Part shown: positions 18,917 through 28,461 of the stretch, in pieces
Layout: every line of letters begins with the position of its first letter
How positions within the stretch are numbered: the first letter of the stretch is position 1
NCBI GenBank assembly: GCA_963720735.1
Contig: CAVRGL010000005.1
Location: 284,935-348,934 of the forward strand
Direction: 5' to 3'
Length of the DNA stretch: 64,000 nt
Source of the DNA: JBBRHQ01 sp963720735
Lineage (GTDB): Bacteria > Actinomycetota > Thermoleophilia > Solirubrobacterales > 70-9
The notes under the pieces: generated by a model
Seen by the model: the letters and a program-made list of their open reading frames with translations, nothing else
Databases searched by the model: none
What the model was told of the DNA's origin: nothing
Made by a program: the position numbers and the translations under genes

Positions 18917-20045
18917 CTAGCGGCGGCGGACGGTCTCGACGTTTCTGACGCGGTCCTTGCGGCGATCGACGGTGGCGACATCGTTGTTGCCGCCCCCGCC
19001 GTTGACGTTGTCTGCCGCGCCGTCGGCGGCCTTGATCTTGTCGTCTGCGGCGCCGCCGGAGAGCCCGTCACGGCCTGGCCCACCATCGATGCTGTCCTTG
19101 CCTCCCTGGCCGCTCACCGTGTCGGCGCCGGAGTCGCCGCGTAGGTCGTCGTTTCCACCACCTCCGCGGATCACGTCATTGCCGCCCTCGCCGAGGATGA
19201 GATCGGCTCCGCCGCGGCCGTTGATCCGGTCGTTTCCACCCCGGCCGCAGATCACGTCGTCCCCCGTCGTGCCGTTCAGCGTGTTCGGCCGGTTGTCGCC
19301 GAGCACGGTGCACTTGCGGAAGAAGAAGATGTTGACGTCGGCCGCCGCGGTGGAGGTCTCGGTGCCGCGGATCCTCCGGGTCGACGGTGCTCGAGTAGTC
19401 GACGTTGAGCTGGTAGTCACCCGCGGGCAGCACGTCGCTGACCACGAAGCCGCGGTGGCGCGGACCCGATGGGCTGCAATCGCCACCGCCCCGGGCGACG
19501 AAAGTGTGGTTGATCGGCCCGGACAGGTCCACGTCGATCTCGGTGCAGTTGTCGTGATCGCTGTTCTGGGCGTTGAGGGCGCCCGAGAACAGGAACGGCG
19601 TCGGCCCGCTGGTCGTGAACTCGACCTCGGCGGAGCCCTCCGAGCTCGCCACCGGCACGCCGGGGGCCGGGTTGGAGCTCTTGGTCGCCTCGTCGCGAAG
19701 CCGCCCTGTGACCGCGATGTCGTTGAGCGGTCCTGTCGGGAAGGGCTTGCTGGAAGGAGTCTCCAGGGTCGTGCCCAGCGAGACGAACGTGTCGGCCTTG
19801 CCCTCCGGCCCGCGCAGAACGGCCGGGTGCAGGTTCTCGGAGAACCCGATGAAGTCGTTCCCGTCCTTTGTGCGGCTGCGCTCGTCGGTCGCGTTCAGGG
19901 CCTGGAAGGTGTCGATGCTCGCGAAGCTGTCCTGGATCGTCACGTTCGGCCCCGCGGGAGCGCTGCCGCCGAGCGCCGATGCAGCGAACGCGCTGCACCC
20001 GATCGCAACCAGTGCCAAACCCCCGAACCCCGCTCGAATGCGCAT
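18917..20045 (-). CDS. Secreted RTX/hemolysin-type calcium-binding repeat protein (frameshifted)
   Basis: An N-terminal signal peptide (MRIRAGFGGLALVAIG...AASALG) is followed by about 200 residues of beta-rich sequence. The C-terminal block of glycine/aspartate nonapeptides (GGNDRINGRGGADLILGEGG and similar, about eight repeats) is the parallel beta-roll that binds calcium outside the cell. The frame changes near 19375-19385; 1129 bases is 3 x 376 + 1, so one extra base suffices. No enzymatic domain is recognisable. It converges on the fdhD remnant. Confidence 0.75.
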
Positions 20046-20123
20046 ATCCCCCTCCAGATCGAACTCAGGACAAGCGTATTGCCTCGGCTGCCCCTCCGCA
20101 ACCGTCGCCCTGCCCGCCGTCGC

Positions 20124-20537
20124 TCAGGGGACGACCAGCACCGGCTGCTTGGCGAGGTGGAGAAGTCGCTGGGTGACGCTGCCCACCAACACTCCGCCCA
20201 CCGGCGAGTGTCCCCGGGTGCCCGTGACGATCAGATCGGCCGAGACGCGCTCGGCGATCTCCGCGATCACCCGCCCCGCCCCGCCGGCCATCACGTCTGC
20301 CATCTCGACCCCGGTCTCGAGGCCATCGCCGGCGAGCTCCTCGGCCAGCTTCCTGACATCGGACTGGATCTCCTGCTCGTCGAAATGGATGTCCCCGCCG
20401 CCCTTGGCGACGACTCTCTCGTCGACGTGGGCGAGGACGAGCTTCGCCCCGTCTCGCTTCGCCAGCTCGACTGCGACCGGGACCGCGCGCTTCGAGGTAT
20501 CCGAGCCGTCGAGAGCAAGGACGATCGTCTTGAACAC
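20124..20537 (-). CDS. Universal stress protein A family
   Basis: A 137-residue single Usp domain, starting at GTG 20537. The N-terminal strand FKTIVLALDGSD and the C-terminal ATP-binding pattern G-x2-G-x9-G-S (GTRGHSPVGGVLVGSV) mark it as an ATP-binding UspA rather than the non-binding type. It lies 4 bases after the glycosidase stop and may be co-transcribed with it. The trigger and role are unknown. Confidence 0.9.
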   Translation of the reverse strand: MFKTIVLALDGSDTSKRAVPVAVELAKRDGAKLVLAHVDERVVAKGGGDIHFDEQEIQSDVRKLAEELAGDGLETGVEMADVMAGGAGRVIAEIAERVSADLIVTGTRGHSPVGGVLVGSVTQRLLHLAKQPVLVVP

Positions 20538-20541
20538 GTCG

Positions 20542-21655
20542 CTACGGCTTCCCGCCCGTCTGCTTGACGAAGGCGTACCAGGCGGGCTTCGGCTTTCCCT
20601 TGTAGGTGAAGAGACCGGACCCGCCGCAGATCGCGCAGTTGCTGCCCGGGTCGTCGTCCCAGGAGAACCAGTAGGTGCGGCCGATCTTCCATCGGGCCCG
20701 GTTCTTCCTCATCATCCGGTAGGCGAGCTGCAGCTGCTTCTTCTGGCCCTGGGGTCCTCTCGCCGAAGGCAGCGACGGGTCATGCCCGGAGCCCCAGCCG
20801 AACTCGTCGATCCAGAGCGGCGTCTTCCCGTCTCCAGAGCGCTTCATCAGCGCGCGGGTGTTGACGATCTGCCTCTTCATCACGCTCACGGTGGCCCCGT
20901 AGGGGTGCAGGGCGTAGGCGTCGAAGGCGGACTTCACACCCTTGACCTTGTAGAGCCGCCTCATGAAGGCGATGTCGTTCATGTCGCCGTTGCGCTTCGG
21001 CTGGTAGGGCTCTCCGAACAGGCCGCCGATCACGATCTTCGCCCCCGGATCGACCTTGTCCAGGGTCTGGCGGGAGATCTTCAGCATCCGCGCATAGCCG
21101 ACCGGCGAGATCGGCTTGGTGAACGAATCCAGGTTCATCTCGTTCCAGATCTGCCAGAAGCGAACCGGTGAGTAGGGGACGTCCGGGTTGAGCTTCCAGA
21201 ACGTGCCGTGCGGTCCGTATCGAGCGACCAGCGCCGCCAGGAACGTCGCCCAAGCGAACTCCTGAGCGGCGGAGCCGACCGGCATCGCCAGCCCGTCGCC
21301 GTGATTGACCCAGTAAGGGGTCCAGTAGATGAAGGGGAGAACGTCGATGCCGGCCTTCGACGCGTGCTTCATCACGTAGTCGACCGAGGACCAGTTGTAG
21401 ACGCCGGGGAGGTAGTTGATCCCCCGCCAGATAGACGGGGGTCCTGAAGCTGCGGATCCCCCCGCGCCGCATCCTCGCGAACTGCGCCGGGGTCGGAGGG
21501 CCCGAGTTCGGGTTCATGCCGAAGAAGTCCGCGGGCAGGCGCGCATGATGGTGCTTGTGGTGATGCTTGGTTCCCTTCGAGCCCTGTGCCGCCGACCCAG
21601 CGACCAGGCTGAGCGCGCAGATCACGGCGATGGGCACGAGTTTCTTCCAGACCAT
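20542..21655 (-). CDS. Secreted clan A-like glycoside hydrolase (frameshifted)
   Basis: A signal peptide at residues 1-25 is followed by a histidine-rich linker. The TIM-barrel catalytic part contains FWQIWNEMN (acid/base Glu) and PLWIDEFGW (nucleophile Glu), the two glutamates of GH39/GH5-type enzymes. Translation breaks near 21429-21438 and resumes as RGINYLPGVYNWSSVDYV; 1114 bases is 3 x 371 + 1. The substrate cannot be read from sequence. Its leader shares a 17-base motif with the exopolysaccharide operon, hinting at regulation with, and perhaps cleavage of, that polymer. Confidence 0.72.
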
Positions 21656-21806
21656 GTTGCCTTTCCGCCTAAGTCTTCGAATCCCGGGCTATTCGACCCG
21701 GGCCCTGCAGCCGGGAAGGAGCAAACTACCGCTCCGCCGGCCGTCGAGTGAGTAGGTGAGACCTCACCTCGAACATCCGTTGAGTCAGGCGAGAAGCTTA
21801 GTCCGG
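21656..21806 (-). promoter_or_regulatory. Leader of the glycosidase gene with hairpins
   Basis: The minus-strand leader holds a hairpin at 21677-21696 (TCGAAT stem, 8-base loop), a 7-bp inverted repeat AGGTGAG-AC-CTCACCT at 21754-21769, and next to it the 17-base motif annotated separately. I do not recognise a known riboswitch class. Confidence 0.45.
21768..21784 (-). promoter_or_regulatory. 17-base motif shared with the exopolysaccharide operon leader, copy 1
   Basis: Plus-strand sequence CTCGAACATCCGTTGAG. It differs at one base from the copy at 53602-53618. Its core lies about 118 bases upstream of the glycosidase ATG, the same distance as in the other leader (about 119). Confidence 0.5.
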
Positions 21807-22922
21807 TCAGGCGGGCGGTCGAGCAAGATCGGACCCGGCCACCACGGCCTCCGCAACCCGGGCAAGCTCGTCGTCGCGCAGCTCCGGGAAGATCGGCATG
21901 GAGATCTCCTCGCTCGCCCATGCCGACGCGGCTGGGAAAGAGCCCTCGAAATGGACTCCTGAGAGCGCCGGCTGGGCATCGAGGGCGGGCGAATAGTGGA
22001 TTCCGGTGTCGATGCCCGCGGCAGCAAGTTGTGCCCGAAGAGAATCGCGGTCCTCGCAGCGGACCGGGAAGAGGTGAAAGACGGAGGAATCGCGGCTCTC
22101 CAGGGTGCGATATCGGTCAGGCAGGAGCTCCCGGTAGCGAGCCGCGAGGCGCCGGCGGGCATCGTTGGCGGCGTCGAGATCACTCAGCTTCAAGCGAAGC
22201 ACCGCGGCCTGGAGGCCGTCCAGTCTCTCGTTGAAGCCTGGCTCGCGGTGGACGCCATCCTTGGCGCGGCCCAGGTCGCGGAGCGCCCGGGCTCGCTCGG
22301 CCAGCTGTGGGTCGTCGGTGCAGATCGCCCCGCCGTCGCCGAGCGCGCCGAGGTTCTTGCTCGGGTAGAAGCTGAACCCGGCGGCGAGGCCGAAGGAGCC
22401 GGCCCGGGCCCCCGGTGGGCCGGCCCCGTGGGCCTGCGCCGCGTCCTCGATCACCGCGATCCCGCGGGCGGATGCGAACTCAGTGACCGCCTCCATGTCG
22501 CAGAGCTGCCCGTAGAGGTGGACCGGCATGACCGCCACGGTTCTCTCGCTCACCCGCGCCGCGGCGGACTCGAGGTCGATCAGGCCGTCCGAATCGAGCA
22601 CATCGCACAGCACCGGCGTCGCCCCGGTGTGGATCACGGCGAGCGCCGAGGCGACGAAGGTCATCGCCGGGACGATCACCTCGTCGCCGGGCCCGATGCC
22701 CGCAGCGAGCATCGCGATGGTCAGAGCAGCGGTGCCCGAGGAGACCCCGACGCAGTGCTCCACCCCGACGTACTCGGCGAACTCCGCCTCGAACGCCTCC
22801 ACCTCCTCGCCGAGGATGAAGGCGCTGCGCCCGATCACCCGGTCGAGGGTGCGGCTCAGCTCGCCCTCGATCGCCGCGTGCTGCCGATCGAGACCGGCGA
22901 AGGGAACCCGGGCTTCCGCCAT
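21807..22922 (-). CDS. DegT/DnrJ/EryC1-family sugar aminotransferase (WbpE/WlbC-like)
   Basis: A 371-residue PLP enzyme. Lys189 in FSFYPSKNLGALGDGG is the Schiff-base lysine. EDAAQAHGA with Asp160 stacks on the cofactor, and SSGTAALTIAMLA binds the phosphate. It adds an amino group to a keto-sugar nucleotide. The acetyltransferase 4 bases upstream belongs to the WbpD/WlbB type, so the pair probably makes a 2,3-diacetamido-uronic acid sugar nucleotide from a 3-keto precursor. The matching dehydrogenase could be the Gfo/Idh/MocA protein at 51.9 kb. The ATG at 22922 fits the family; the open frame upstream is not coding. Confidence 0.88.
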   Translation of the reverse strand: MAEARVPFAGLDRQHAAIEGELSRTLDRVIGRSAFILGEEVEAFEAEFAEYVGVEHCVGVSSGTAALTIAMLAAGIGPGDEVIVPAMTFVASALAVIHTGATPVLCDVLDSDGLIDLESAAARVSERTVAVMPVHLYGQLCDMEAVTEFASARGIAVIEDAAQAHGAGPPGARAGSFGLAAGFSFYPSKNLGALGDGGAICTDDPQLAERARALRDLGRAKDGVHREPGFNERLDGLQAAVLRLKLSDLDAANDARRRLAARYRELLPDRYRTLESRDSSVFHLFPVRCEDRDSLRAQLAAAGIDTGIHYSPALDAQPALSGVHFEGSFPAASAWASEEISMPIFPELRDDELARVAEAVVAGSDLARPPA

Positions 22923-22926
22923 CGGC

Positions 22927-23421
22927 CTAGGAGGCGCGCTCGATCTCGCGGGCCGGGTTTCCGACCACCGTGGCGCCGGCAGGCACGTCACGGGTGACGA
23001 CCGAGCCGGCGCCGACCATAGCCCCATCCCCGATCTTCACCCCGCCCAGGATCACGGCGGCGGAGCCCACCGCGGCGCCCTGCCCGACCTCGGTCTCCAG
23101 CAGCTCCCAGTCCTCGTCGCCCTTCAGCACCCCGTCGTCGGTGGTCGAGCGCGGCAGCTTGTCGTTGATGAAGACCACCCCGTGCCCGATGAACGCCCCG
23201 TCGCCGATCTTCACGCCCTCGCAGATGAACGAGTGGCTCTGGATCTTGCAGTCGGCGCCGATCTCGGCTCCGCGCTGGATCTCCACGAAGGTGCCGATCT
23301 GGCTCCTGGAGCCGATCCGGCACCCGTAGATGTTGGTGAAGGAGCGCACCACGACGTCGTCGCCGAACTCGACTTCGACGATGAGGCGATTGGGGGCGCT
23401 GTTGGCCGGCTCTGAAGGCAT
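22927..23421 (-). CDS. Left-handed beta-helix N-acetyltransferase (WbpD/WlbB-like)
   Basis: A 164-residue hexapeptide-repeat enzyme. NIYGCRIGSRSQIGTFVEIQ, SHSFICEGVKIG and IGHGVVFINDKLPR are characteristic of the WbpD/WlbB group, which acetylates the 3-amino group of UDP-linked 2-acetamido-3-amino uronic acid. The C-terminal coils end VPAGATVVGNPAREIE. It is followed 4 bases later by the aminotransferase, the usual pairing. It starts at ATG 23421. Confidence 0.85.
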   Translation of the reverse strand: MPSEPANSAPNRLIVEVEFGDDVVVRSFTNIYGCRIGSRSQIGTFVEIQRGAEIGADCKIQSHSFICEGVKIGDGAFIGHGVVFINDKLPRSTTDDGVLKGDEDWELLETEVGQGAAVGSAAVILGGVKIGDGAMVGAGSVVTRDVPAGATVVGNPAREIERAS

Positions 23422-23523
23422 CGGCGGGAGGTTTACACGAGGCCGGCGGGAGCGTGGCCGCTCGTCCTCCCGAAAATAGGGGGTGGCGGTCCAGTTTGGC
23501 GCCTGTGCGCCGATAGCACCTTG

Positions 23524-24553
23524 ATGCCGCGATCCCTCTGGCGCCTCCCGGGTTCGAAACCCCTTTCCGCCCTCCTCCTGGCCGCCGCGATCGCGCTCCT
23601 GCCCGGCGATTCCGCGGTGGCCGCGACCCTGCCGCCGGCGCCGACCCAGGCCTTCTCCCCCCAGAGCTTCTGGAACGCTCCGCTGGCAGCCGGCGCCCCG
23701 ATCGATCCCAACTCGCAGGCGATGGTCGCCGGGCTCGTCGGCGAGGTCAACTCCGAGCTGGCTCGCCACTACGGCCCGGGCATAAACACGAGGCAATACA
23801 GCTCACCGATCTACACCGTCGGGCCGAGCCAGCCCACGGTCAGGGTGGCGCTGGACGGCGGCAACTCCCGAGCTGCAGAGTGCGCTCAACGCCGTCCCGA
23901 TCCCGCCGGCGCCAAGCCGGCGGCCGGCAGCGACGCCCACATGATCGTCTGGCAGCCGGCAACGGACAGCATGTGGGAGTTCTGGCGGCTCCAGATGCGC
24001 TCCGACGGCTGGCACGCCGGGCGGCAGCGGGCGCCATGCGCAACGTCTCGACCAGCCCGGGCTACTACACGCCCGACGCCTGGTCCGGCGCTCAGTCCTG
24101 GTGGGGGGCGACGGCGACCGGGCTACCGCTCCTCGGGGGGATGATGACCATCGCCGAGCTGCAGCGAGGGCGCATCGATCACGCTCTGGCGATGGCCGAT
24201 GCCCCACGCCCGAGCGAGGTGTTGGTCGTGGCCGGCAACGCACGGCGACGGCGACAGCACGGACCCCACCTCGCTGCCCGAGGGGGCGCGGCTGCGGCTC
24301 AACCCTGACGCTCAACCTGAAGAAGCTCAACCTTCCGCCGATGACCCGAATGATGGCCGAGGCGGCCCAGCGCTACGGGATCGTGATCCGCGATCGCGCC
24401 GGGGTGGTCGCCTTCTACGGGGAGGACCCCTCCCGGCTCGCCACGAACCCCTATCCAGCGATCTTCGGCAAGAAGTACCCCGATCAGCTGCTGGCGAGCT
24501 TCCCCTGGCGCTCCCTCCAGGTCCTGCGCCTCGATCTTCGCGGTTCCGGCTAG
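23524..24553 (+). CDS. Secreted protein of unknown function, tandem paralogue 1 (several frameshifts)
   Basis: Signal peptide MPRSLWRLPGSKPLSALLLA... ending near AVAA. Recognisable blocks recur in the next gene: FSPQSFWNAPL, GLVGEVNSELAR, INTRQYSSPIYTVG, GSDAHMIVWQPATDSMWEFWR, WGATATGLPLLGG, MTRMMAEAAQRYGIVIRDR and LLASFPW. To follow the family pattern the frame must change near 23870, 23920, 24030, 24220 and 24300. I know similar secreted proteins from actinobacteria but not their function. The conserved Trp, His and Asp residues and the compact fold suggest an extracellular enzyme or binding protein. Confidence 0.6.
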
Positions 24554-24564
24554 CCTGGACCCCT

Positions 24565-25639
24565 TGGGCCGCCACCCCCTTCCTCACCCCGATCGCGGGC
24601 GTCGCCCGGATCTGCGCGCGACTCGGCGTCGCGGTGGCCGCCTTCGGGTCGCTGCTGGCGCTGGTGCTGACCGGCTGCGCGAACGCCGGAGAGCCCAGTC
24701 GCGACCGACCGACCCCACACGGCTTCGGCCAGATCTTCTCCCCGAGGAGCTTCTGGAATCGGCCCCTTCGCAGGTCCGCGCGCGATCGACCCCCACTCAG
24801 CAGCGATGGTCAGCGGCTTGGTGGGTGAGGTGAACTCCGAGCTGGCTCGCGACTACGGCCCCTGGATCAACACCAGGGAATACAGCGTGCCCGTCTACAC
24901 GGTCGGACGACGACAACGGAAGGTCAGAGTCGCCCTCGACCGCCATCTTCCGGCCCTCCAGCGGGCAGTCGACGCCGTGCCGATCCCCGCCCGGGCCCGC
25001 CCGGCCGCCGGAAGCGACCGCCACATGGTCATCCTGCAGCCCTCCACCGACCGGATGTGGGAGTTCTGGCGGATGCGCAAGGTCCATGGCCACTGGCACG
25101 CGGGGGCCGCCGGCGCGATGCGCCACGTCTCCACCAACCCGGGCCGGTTCGGCCCCCGCGCCTGGCCCGGGGCACAGCCCTGGTGGGGCGCGACCGCAAC
25201 CGGCCTGCCGCTGCTCGGCGGCCTGATGACGATCCGACGAGCTGAAGCAGGGACGCATCGATCATGCCCTGGCGATGGCGATCCCCGACTCGCGAAGCCG
25301 GTGTCTGGGCGCGCCCGGCGACCCACGGCGACGGCAACGTGCTCGGACCAAACGCCCTCCCCGAAGGAGCCCGGCTGCGACTCGACCCGAGCCTCGACCT
25401 CGAGCAAGCTCCGTCTTCCGCCGATGACCCGGATGATGGCCGAGGCGGCCCAGCGCTACGGCATCGTGATCCGCGACCGCTCCGGAGTGGTCGCCTTCTA
25501 CGGCCAGGACCCGACCCCGACCGGAAAGAACCCCTACCCCTCGATCTTCCGGAATCGCTCCCCAAGCGAGCTGCTGGCCAAGTTCCCGTGGCGCCGGCTG
25601 CGGGTGCTGAGACTGCACGTACGTCGCAGCGGCGTGTGA
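24565..25639 (+). CDS. Secreted protein of unknown function, tandem paralogue 2 (several frameshifts)
   Basis: Same family as the preceding gene, block for block: FSPRSFWNRPL, GLVGEVNSELARDYGPWINT, GSDRHMVILQPSTDRMWEFWRM, WGATATGLPLLGGLMTI, LPPMTRMMAEAAQRYGIVIRDRSG and LLAKFPWRRL. A hydrophobic segment followed by LTGCANAG near 24650-24690 looks like a lipoprotein signal with the lipobox Cys in LTGC, so this copy may be anchored while copy 1 is released. The start lies near 24565 and is uncertain. Frame changes near 24770, 25235, 25290 and 25410 are needed to keep the family match. Confidence 0.6.
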
Positions 25640-25765
25640 GGACTCGACTCTCGCGAGGATCGGCTCAGCTCTCACCCCGGAACCGGCGCCACCGCCGAAC
25701 CGCCGGGCGGATGGATCGGCGCGAGGCTTCGGCTGAGCGAGACACCGCGTAGCCGGGACCGCTCA

Positions 25766-26413
25766 TCATGCGCCTGCCCCTCGGTGCCGAAGGCAAACGG
25801 ACTGCAGCGGCGCGAGAGCAATGCCATCGACGATCGAGTCGGCGGTCTCTGCGCCCTCGAGATCGATCGACATTCCGATCGGATGAAACTGGCGCGCGTA
25901 TGGAAATCGAGCCCGAAGAACGGAACGAGCTCCGGATGGCGCTCGGCCAGGCGAATCCCCTCCCGGCCCGGAGCCCAGCCGTCGTACTTGCGATTCCAGA
26001 CCTCGATGCCGGCGAGACGCGAGATTTCGATTTCGCCCAGCGCCTGCCAGGCGTCCCTTCGTCCCGGGTGGGCGAGGACCGCCGCCCCACCCTCCTCGGC
26101 GGCATCGGTGAGCAGCTGGTCGGTTTCCCGCGCTTCACCGAGGAAGGGGAGATCACCCCAAACCGCGATGTGCAGGTGATTCGCCCGATCCGAGTATTCG
26201 ATGCCGGGAACCAGCAGTGCCCCCTGGGCGCTGGCTTCCCTGCAGGCCTCTCGATAGGCATCCCAGCGATCCTCGTCGAAGCCCCGATCGTGCTCCGCCA
26301 TCAGAACGGCGCGCGTAGCCGCGCCGCCTGAATTCCCGAGCAATGTCCTCGAGCGACCAGCTTCCGTCATAGGACCAATCCGAGTGAACGTGGGCGGCTG
26401 CCTTCACGCTCAC
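25766..26413 (-). CDS. PHP-domain metal-dependent phosphoesterase (two frameshifts)
   Basis: About 215 residues. The PHP metal motif HVHSDWSYDG is near the N terminus, followed by MAEHDRGFDED, PGIEYSDRANHLHIAVWG, AVLAHPGRRDAW and GLDFHTR, which supply the His/Asp/Glu ligands of the metal site. Frames join near 26365 (after GYAR) and near 25890 (HTR to QFHPIGMSIDLEGAE), ending at 25766. It starts at GTG 26413, overlapping the ATP-grasp stop. The substrate is unknown; PHP proteins occur as phosphatases or nucleases and in polysaccharide loci. A 34-codon frame at 25665-25769 overlaps its 3' end and is probably not a gene. Confidence 0.68.
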
Positions 26414-27629
26414 CTCTCTCTCCGGCGGCTGCGCCGCACCGCTCCGAGGACGGTCGAGACGGTGTCGTCGACCAGAACCCCGAGCTCCCCTCGACGCCAG
26501 TTGTAGGCGCGATCCCCGCGGCGCCAGCTGAGGACCTCCCGCACGGTTCGCAGCCCGGGAGGGCCATCTCACCCCGGCCGACGGCGGACCCCGGAGCACG
26601 GCCAGCAGGTGGACGGCCTCGCGGCCGAGATGGCGAGCGTGGACTCCCGAAACGGCGCCGCTTTCCGGGACCCCGTCGGTTCCTTCGCCCAGCGCCTGCG
26701 AGACGGCCCAAGCCGGATATTCGAGCGATGCAGCCCTCGATAGCGCCATGCTCCCCCAGGCTCGGCCGTTCAACTCGATGAACCACGGCTTCCCTTCGGT
26801 GTCGCGAAGCATCTCGATCATGAATATCCCCGACCAATCGAGTCCGGTGATCATCCGTTCAGCCGTCTCGCGAATCGAGTCCTGCAGCGGTATCGACATG
26901 CAGGCGCTCGATCCCGAACCGGCCGGATTCATCATCCGAATCCGTCGATGTGCGCTCCAGGCCCGAATGCCCGCGCTGGTTGCCAGACCGAAAACGCCCT
27001 CCCCTGTGCCCTCCAGGCGCGGTTGGGCGATCAGTGCAGATCCCTGCGGCGCCCGCCCGATCACTCGTGCCAGTTCATCCTCGTCCTCGCAGGTAATCGC
27101 CGCGCCCGCAAGAGTCAGACGCCCCCCTTGTTCCGATGCGGCCAGTGCCGGTTTGACGACAACCGGAAATCGAAGGCCGGGGTCGCCCCCGGGCGGGGTT
27201 CCGCCCTCGATCAGCCGGGTCTGTGGGATCGAAAAGCCCGCCCGCTCGGCTGCAGCTCCCTGGAGCCGCTTGTCGAGGGCGACACCCGTCTGCGATCTTC
27301 CCGGACCGACGAACACGGGCCCCACCCCGTTTCCCACTCGTCGAGAGAGCCATAGGGACGCGTCATCCAGCGGCATCAGGGCCTCGACATCCCAGGCGCG
27401 GCAGAGCGCTCGAAGATCATCAAGCGAGCGATCTACGTCTTCCTCCGGGGCGGTGATCGGACTCACTTCCAACCGGCTGCACCCTGCGCAGGGGCGGCGC
27501 TGATCCTCGTCGACTGAACGCGCACACAGAGAACCCCGAGTCGAGCAGACTCCAGGCGCTCTCGATCGCAGCCAGGGCGTCGGCGAAGCCGATCAGGACG
27601 CGCCGACCGCGGCCGCGCCCCTCGATCAT
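26410..27629 (-). CDS. ATP-grasp domain protein (several frameshifts)
   Basis: About 406 codons. The N-terminal piece (MIEGRGRGRRVLIGFADALAA) is in one frame and joins near 27480 to LEVSPITAPEEDVDRSL. The ATP-grasp core shows FPVVVKPALAASEQGG (Lys for ATP), ALIAQPRLEGTGEGVFG, and the metal-binding IEMLRDTEGKPWFIELNGRAWGS with Glu and Asn. Near 26590-26550 the frame changes again to reach a C-terminal REVLSWRRGDRAYNWRRGE. ATP-grasp ligases join a carboxylate to an amine or thiol; the substrate is unknown. It is divergent from the deacetylase gene and overlaps the PHP gene. Confidence 0.68.
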
Positions 27630-27697
27630 CGTCTGGCCCCGGCGATCAAGCTCAAAACCCTCGCAGAACCGCCAGCCGCTAACTAGAGTCAGCGGCC

Positions 27698-28450
27698 TTG
27701 GGGCTGCTGATTGTCAACGCTGACGACCTGGGCTTCGACCGGGTGGCGACCGACGCGATCCTCACCTGCTTCGAGGCGGGGAGGATCAGCAGCGCCAGCG
27801 CGATGGTCTGGATGAGCGACTCGGAGCGGGCGGCCGCGCTTGCCCGCGACTCCGGCATGCCGACCAGGCTGCATCTGAACCTGACCGAGCCCTTCACATC
27901 CGCCTCCGTGCCGCCGGAGGTGCGGCAACGACAGGCAGACCTGGCTCGTTATTTCGCCAGCGCCCGATTCGCCTACTGGTTCTGCAACCCGAGGCTGCAG
28001 GCAAAGATCGAGGCGGCAATCGAGGACCAGATGCGAGGATTTGAGCTGCTCTACGGCAAGCGGCCGGTGGAACTGGACGGCCACCAGCATGTGCAAAGCT
28101 GCGCCAACGTCCTCTTGTCGCGCTCGCTCGGACAGGTCGAGGCGGTTCGCTCGACCTTCACCTTCTCCCCGGCCGAGAAGGGATGGGCGAACTGGATGAT
28201 CCGCTCGATCGCGAACTGGGTGTTGCGCCGGCGCTTCAAATCGACCCAGTGGTCCGGATCGCTGCGGGCGCTCGACTACAGCCTCGACAGCGACCGTCTT
28301 GCCGAGTGGGTCGCCAGGTCCCAGACGTCCACGGTGGAGCTGATCACCCATCCGGCAAATGCGGACGAGCTGGCCTTCCTGATGTCGCGCTCGTGGATCG
28401 ACGCCCTCGCGCCTGCATCGCTGGGAAGCCTGATGGATCTCTCTCACTGA
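27698..28450 (+). CDS. YdjC/ChbG-family carbohydrate deacetylase
   Basis: About 250 residues, starting at TTG 27698. The motif IVNADDLGFD holds the metal-binding aspartates, TRLHLNLTEP a metal histidine, and ELDGHQHVQ the catalytic His pair. ChbG enzymes remove N-acetyl groups from chito-oligosaccharide phosphates, and homologues in polysaccharide clusters deacetylate the repeat unit. The frame is intact, on the opposite strand to its neighbours and convergent with the methyltransferase gene 11 bases away. Confidence 0.85.
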   Translation: MGLLIVNADDLGFDRVATDAILTCFEAGRISSASAMVWMSDSERAAALARDSGMPTRLHLNLTEPFTSASVPPEVRQRQADLARYFASARFAYWFCNPRLQAKIEAAIEDQMRGFELLYGKRPVELDGHQHVQSCANVLLSRSLGQVEAVRSTFTFSPAEKGWANWMIRSIANWVLRRRFKSTQWSGSLRALDYSLDSDRLAEWVARSQTSTVELITHPANADELAFLMSRSWIDALAPASLGSLMDLSH

Positions 28451-28461
28451 CCCAAGGCCGG

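Noticed and set aside
21656..21806. A c-di-AMP or c-di-GMP riboswitch in the glycosidase leader
   Set aside because: Hairpins are present, but the conserved core bases of those riboswitch classes, as I remember them, could not be found.
23524..23590. A T-arm-like GGGTTCGAAACCC sequence suggesting a tRNA
   Set aside because: No acceptor, D or anticodon arms fit around it, and the segment encodes the signal peptide of the secreted protein.
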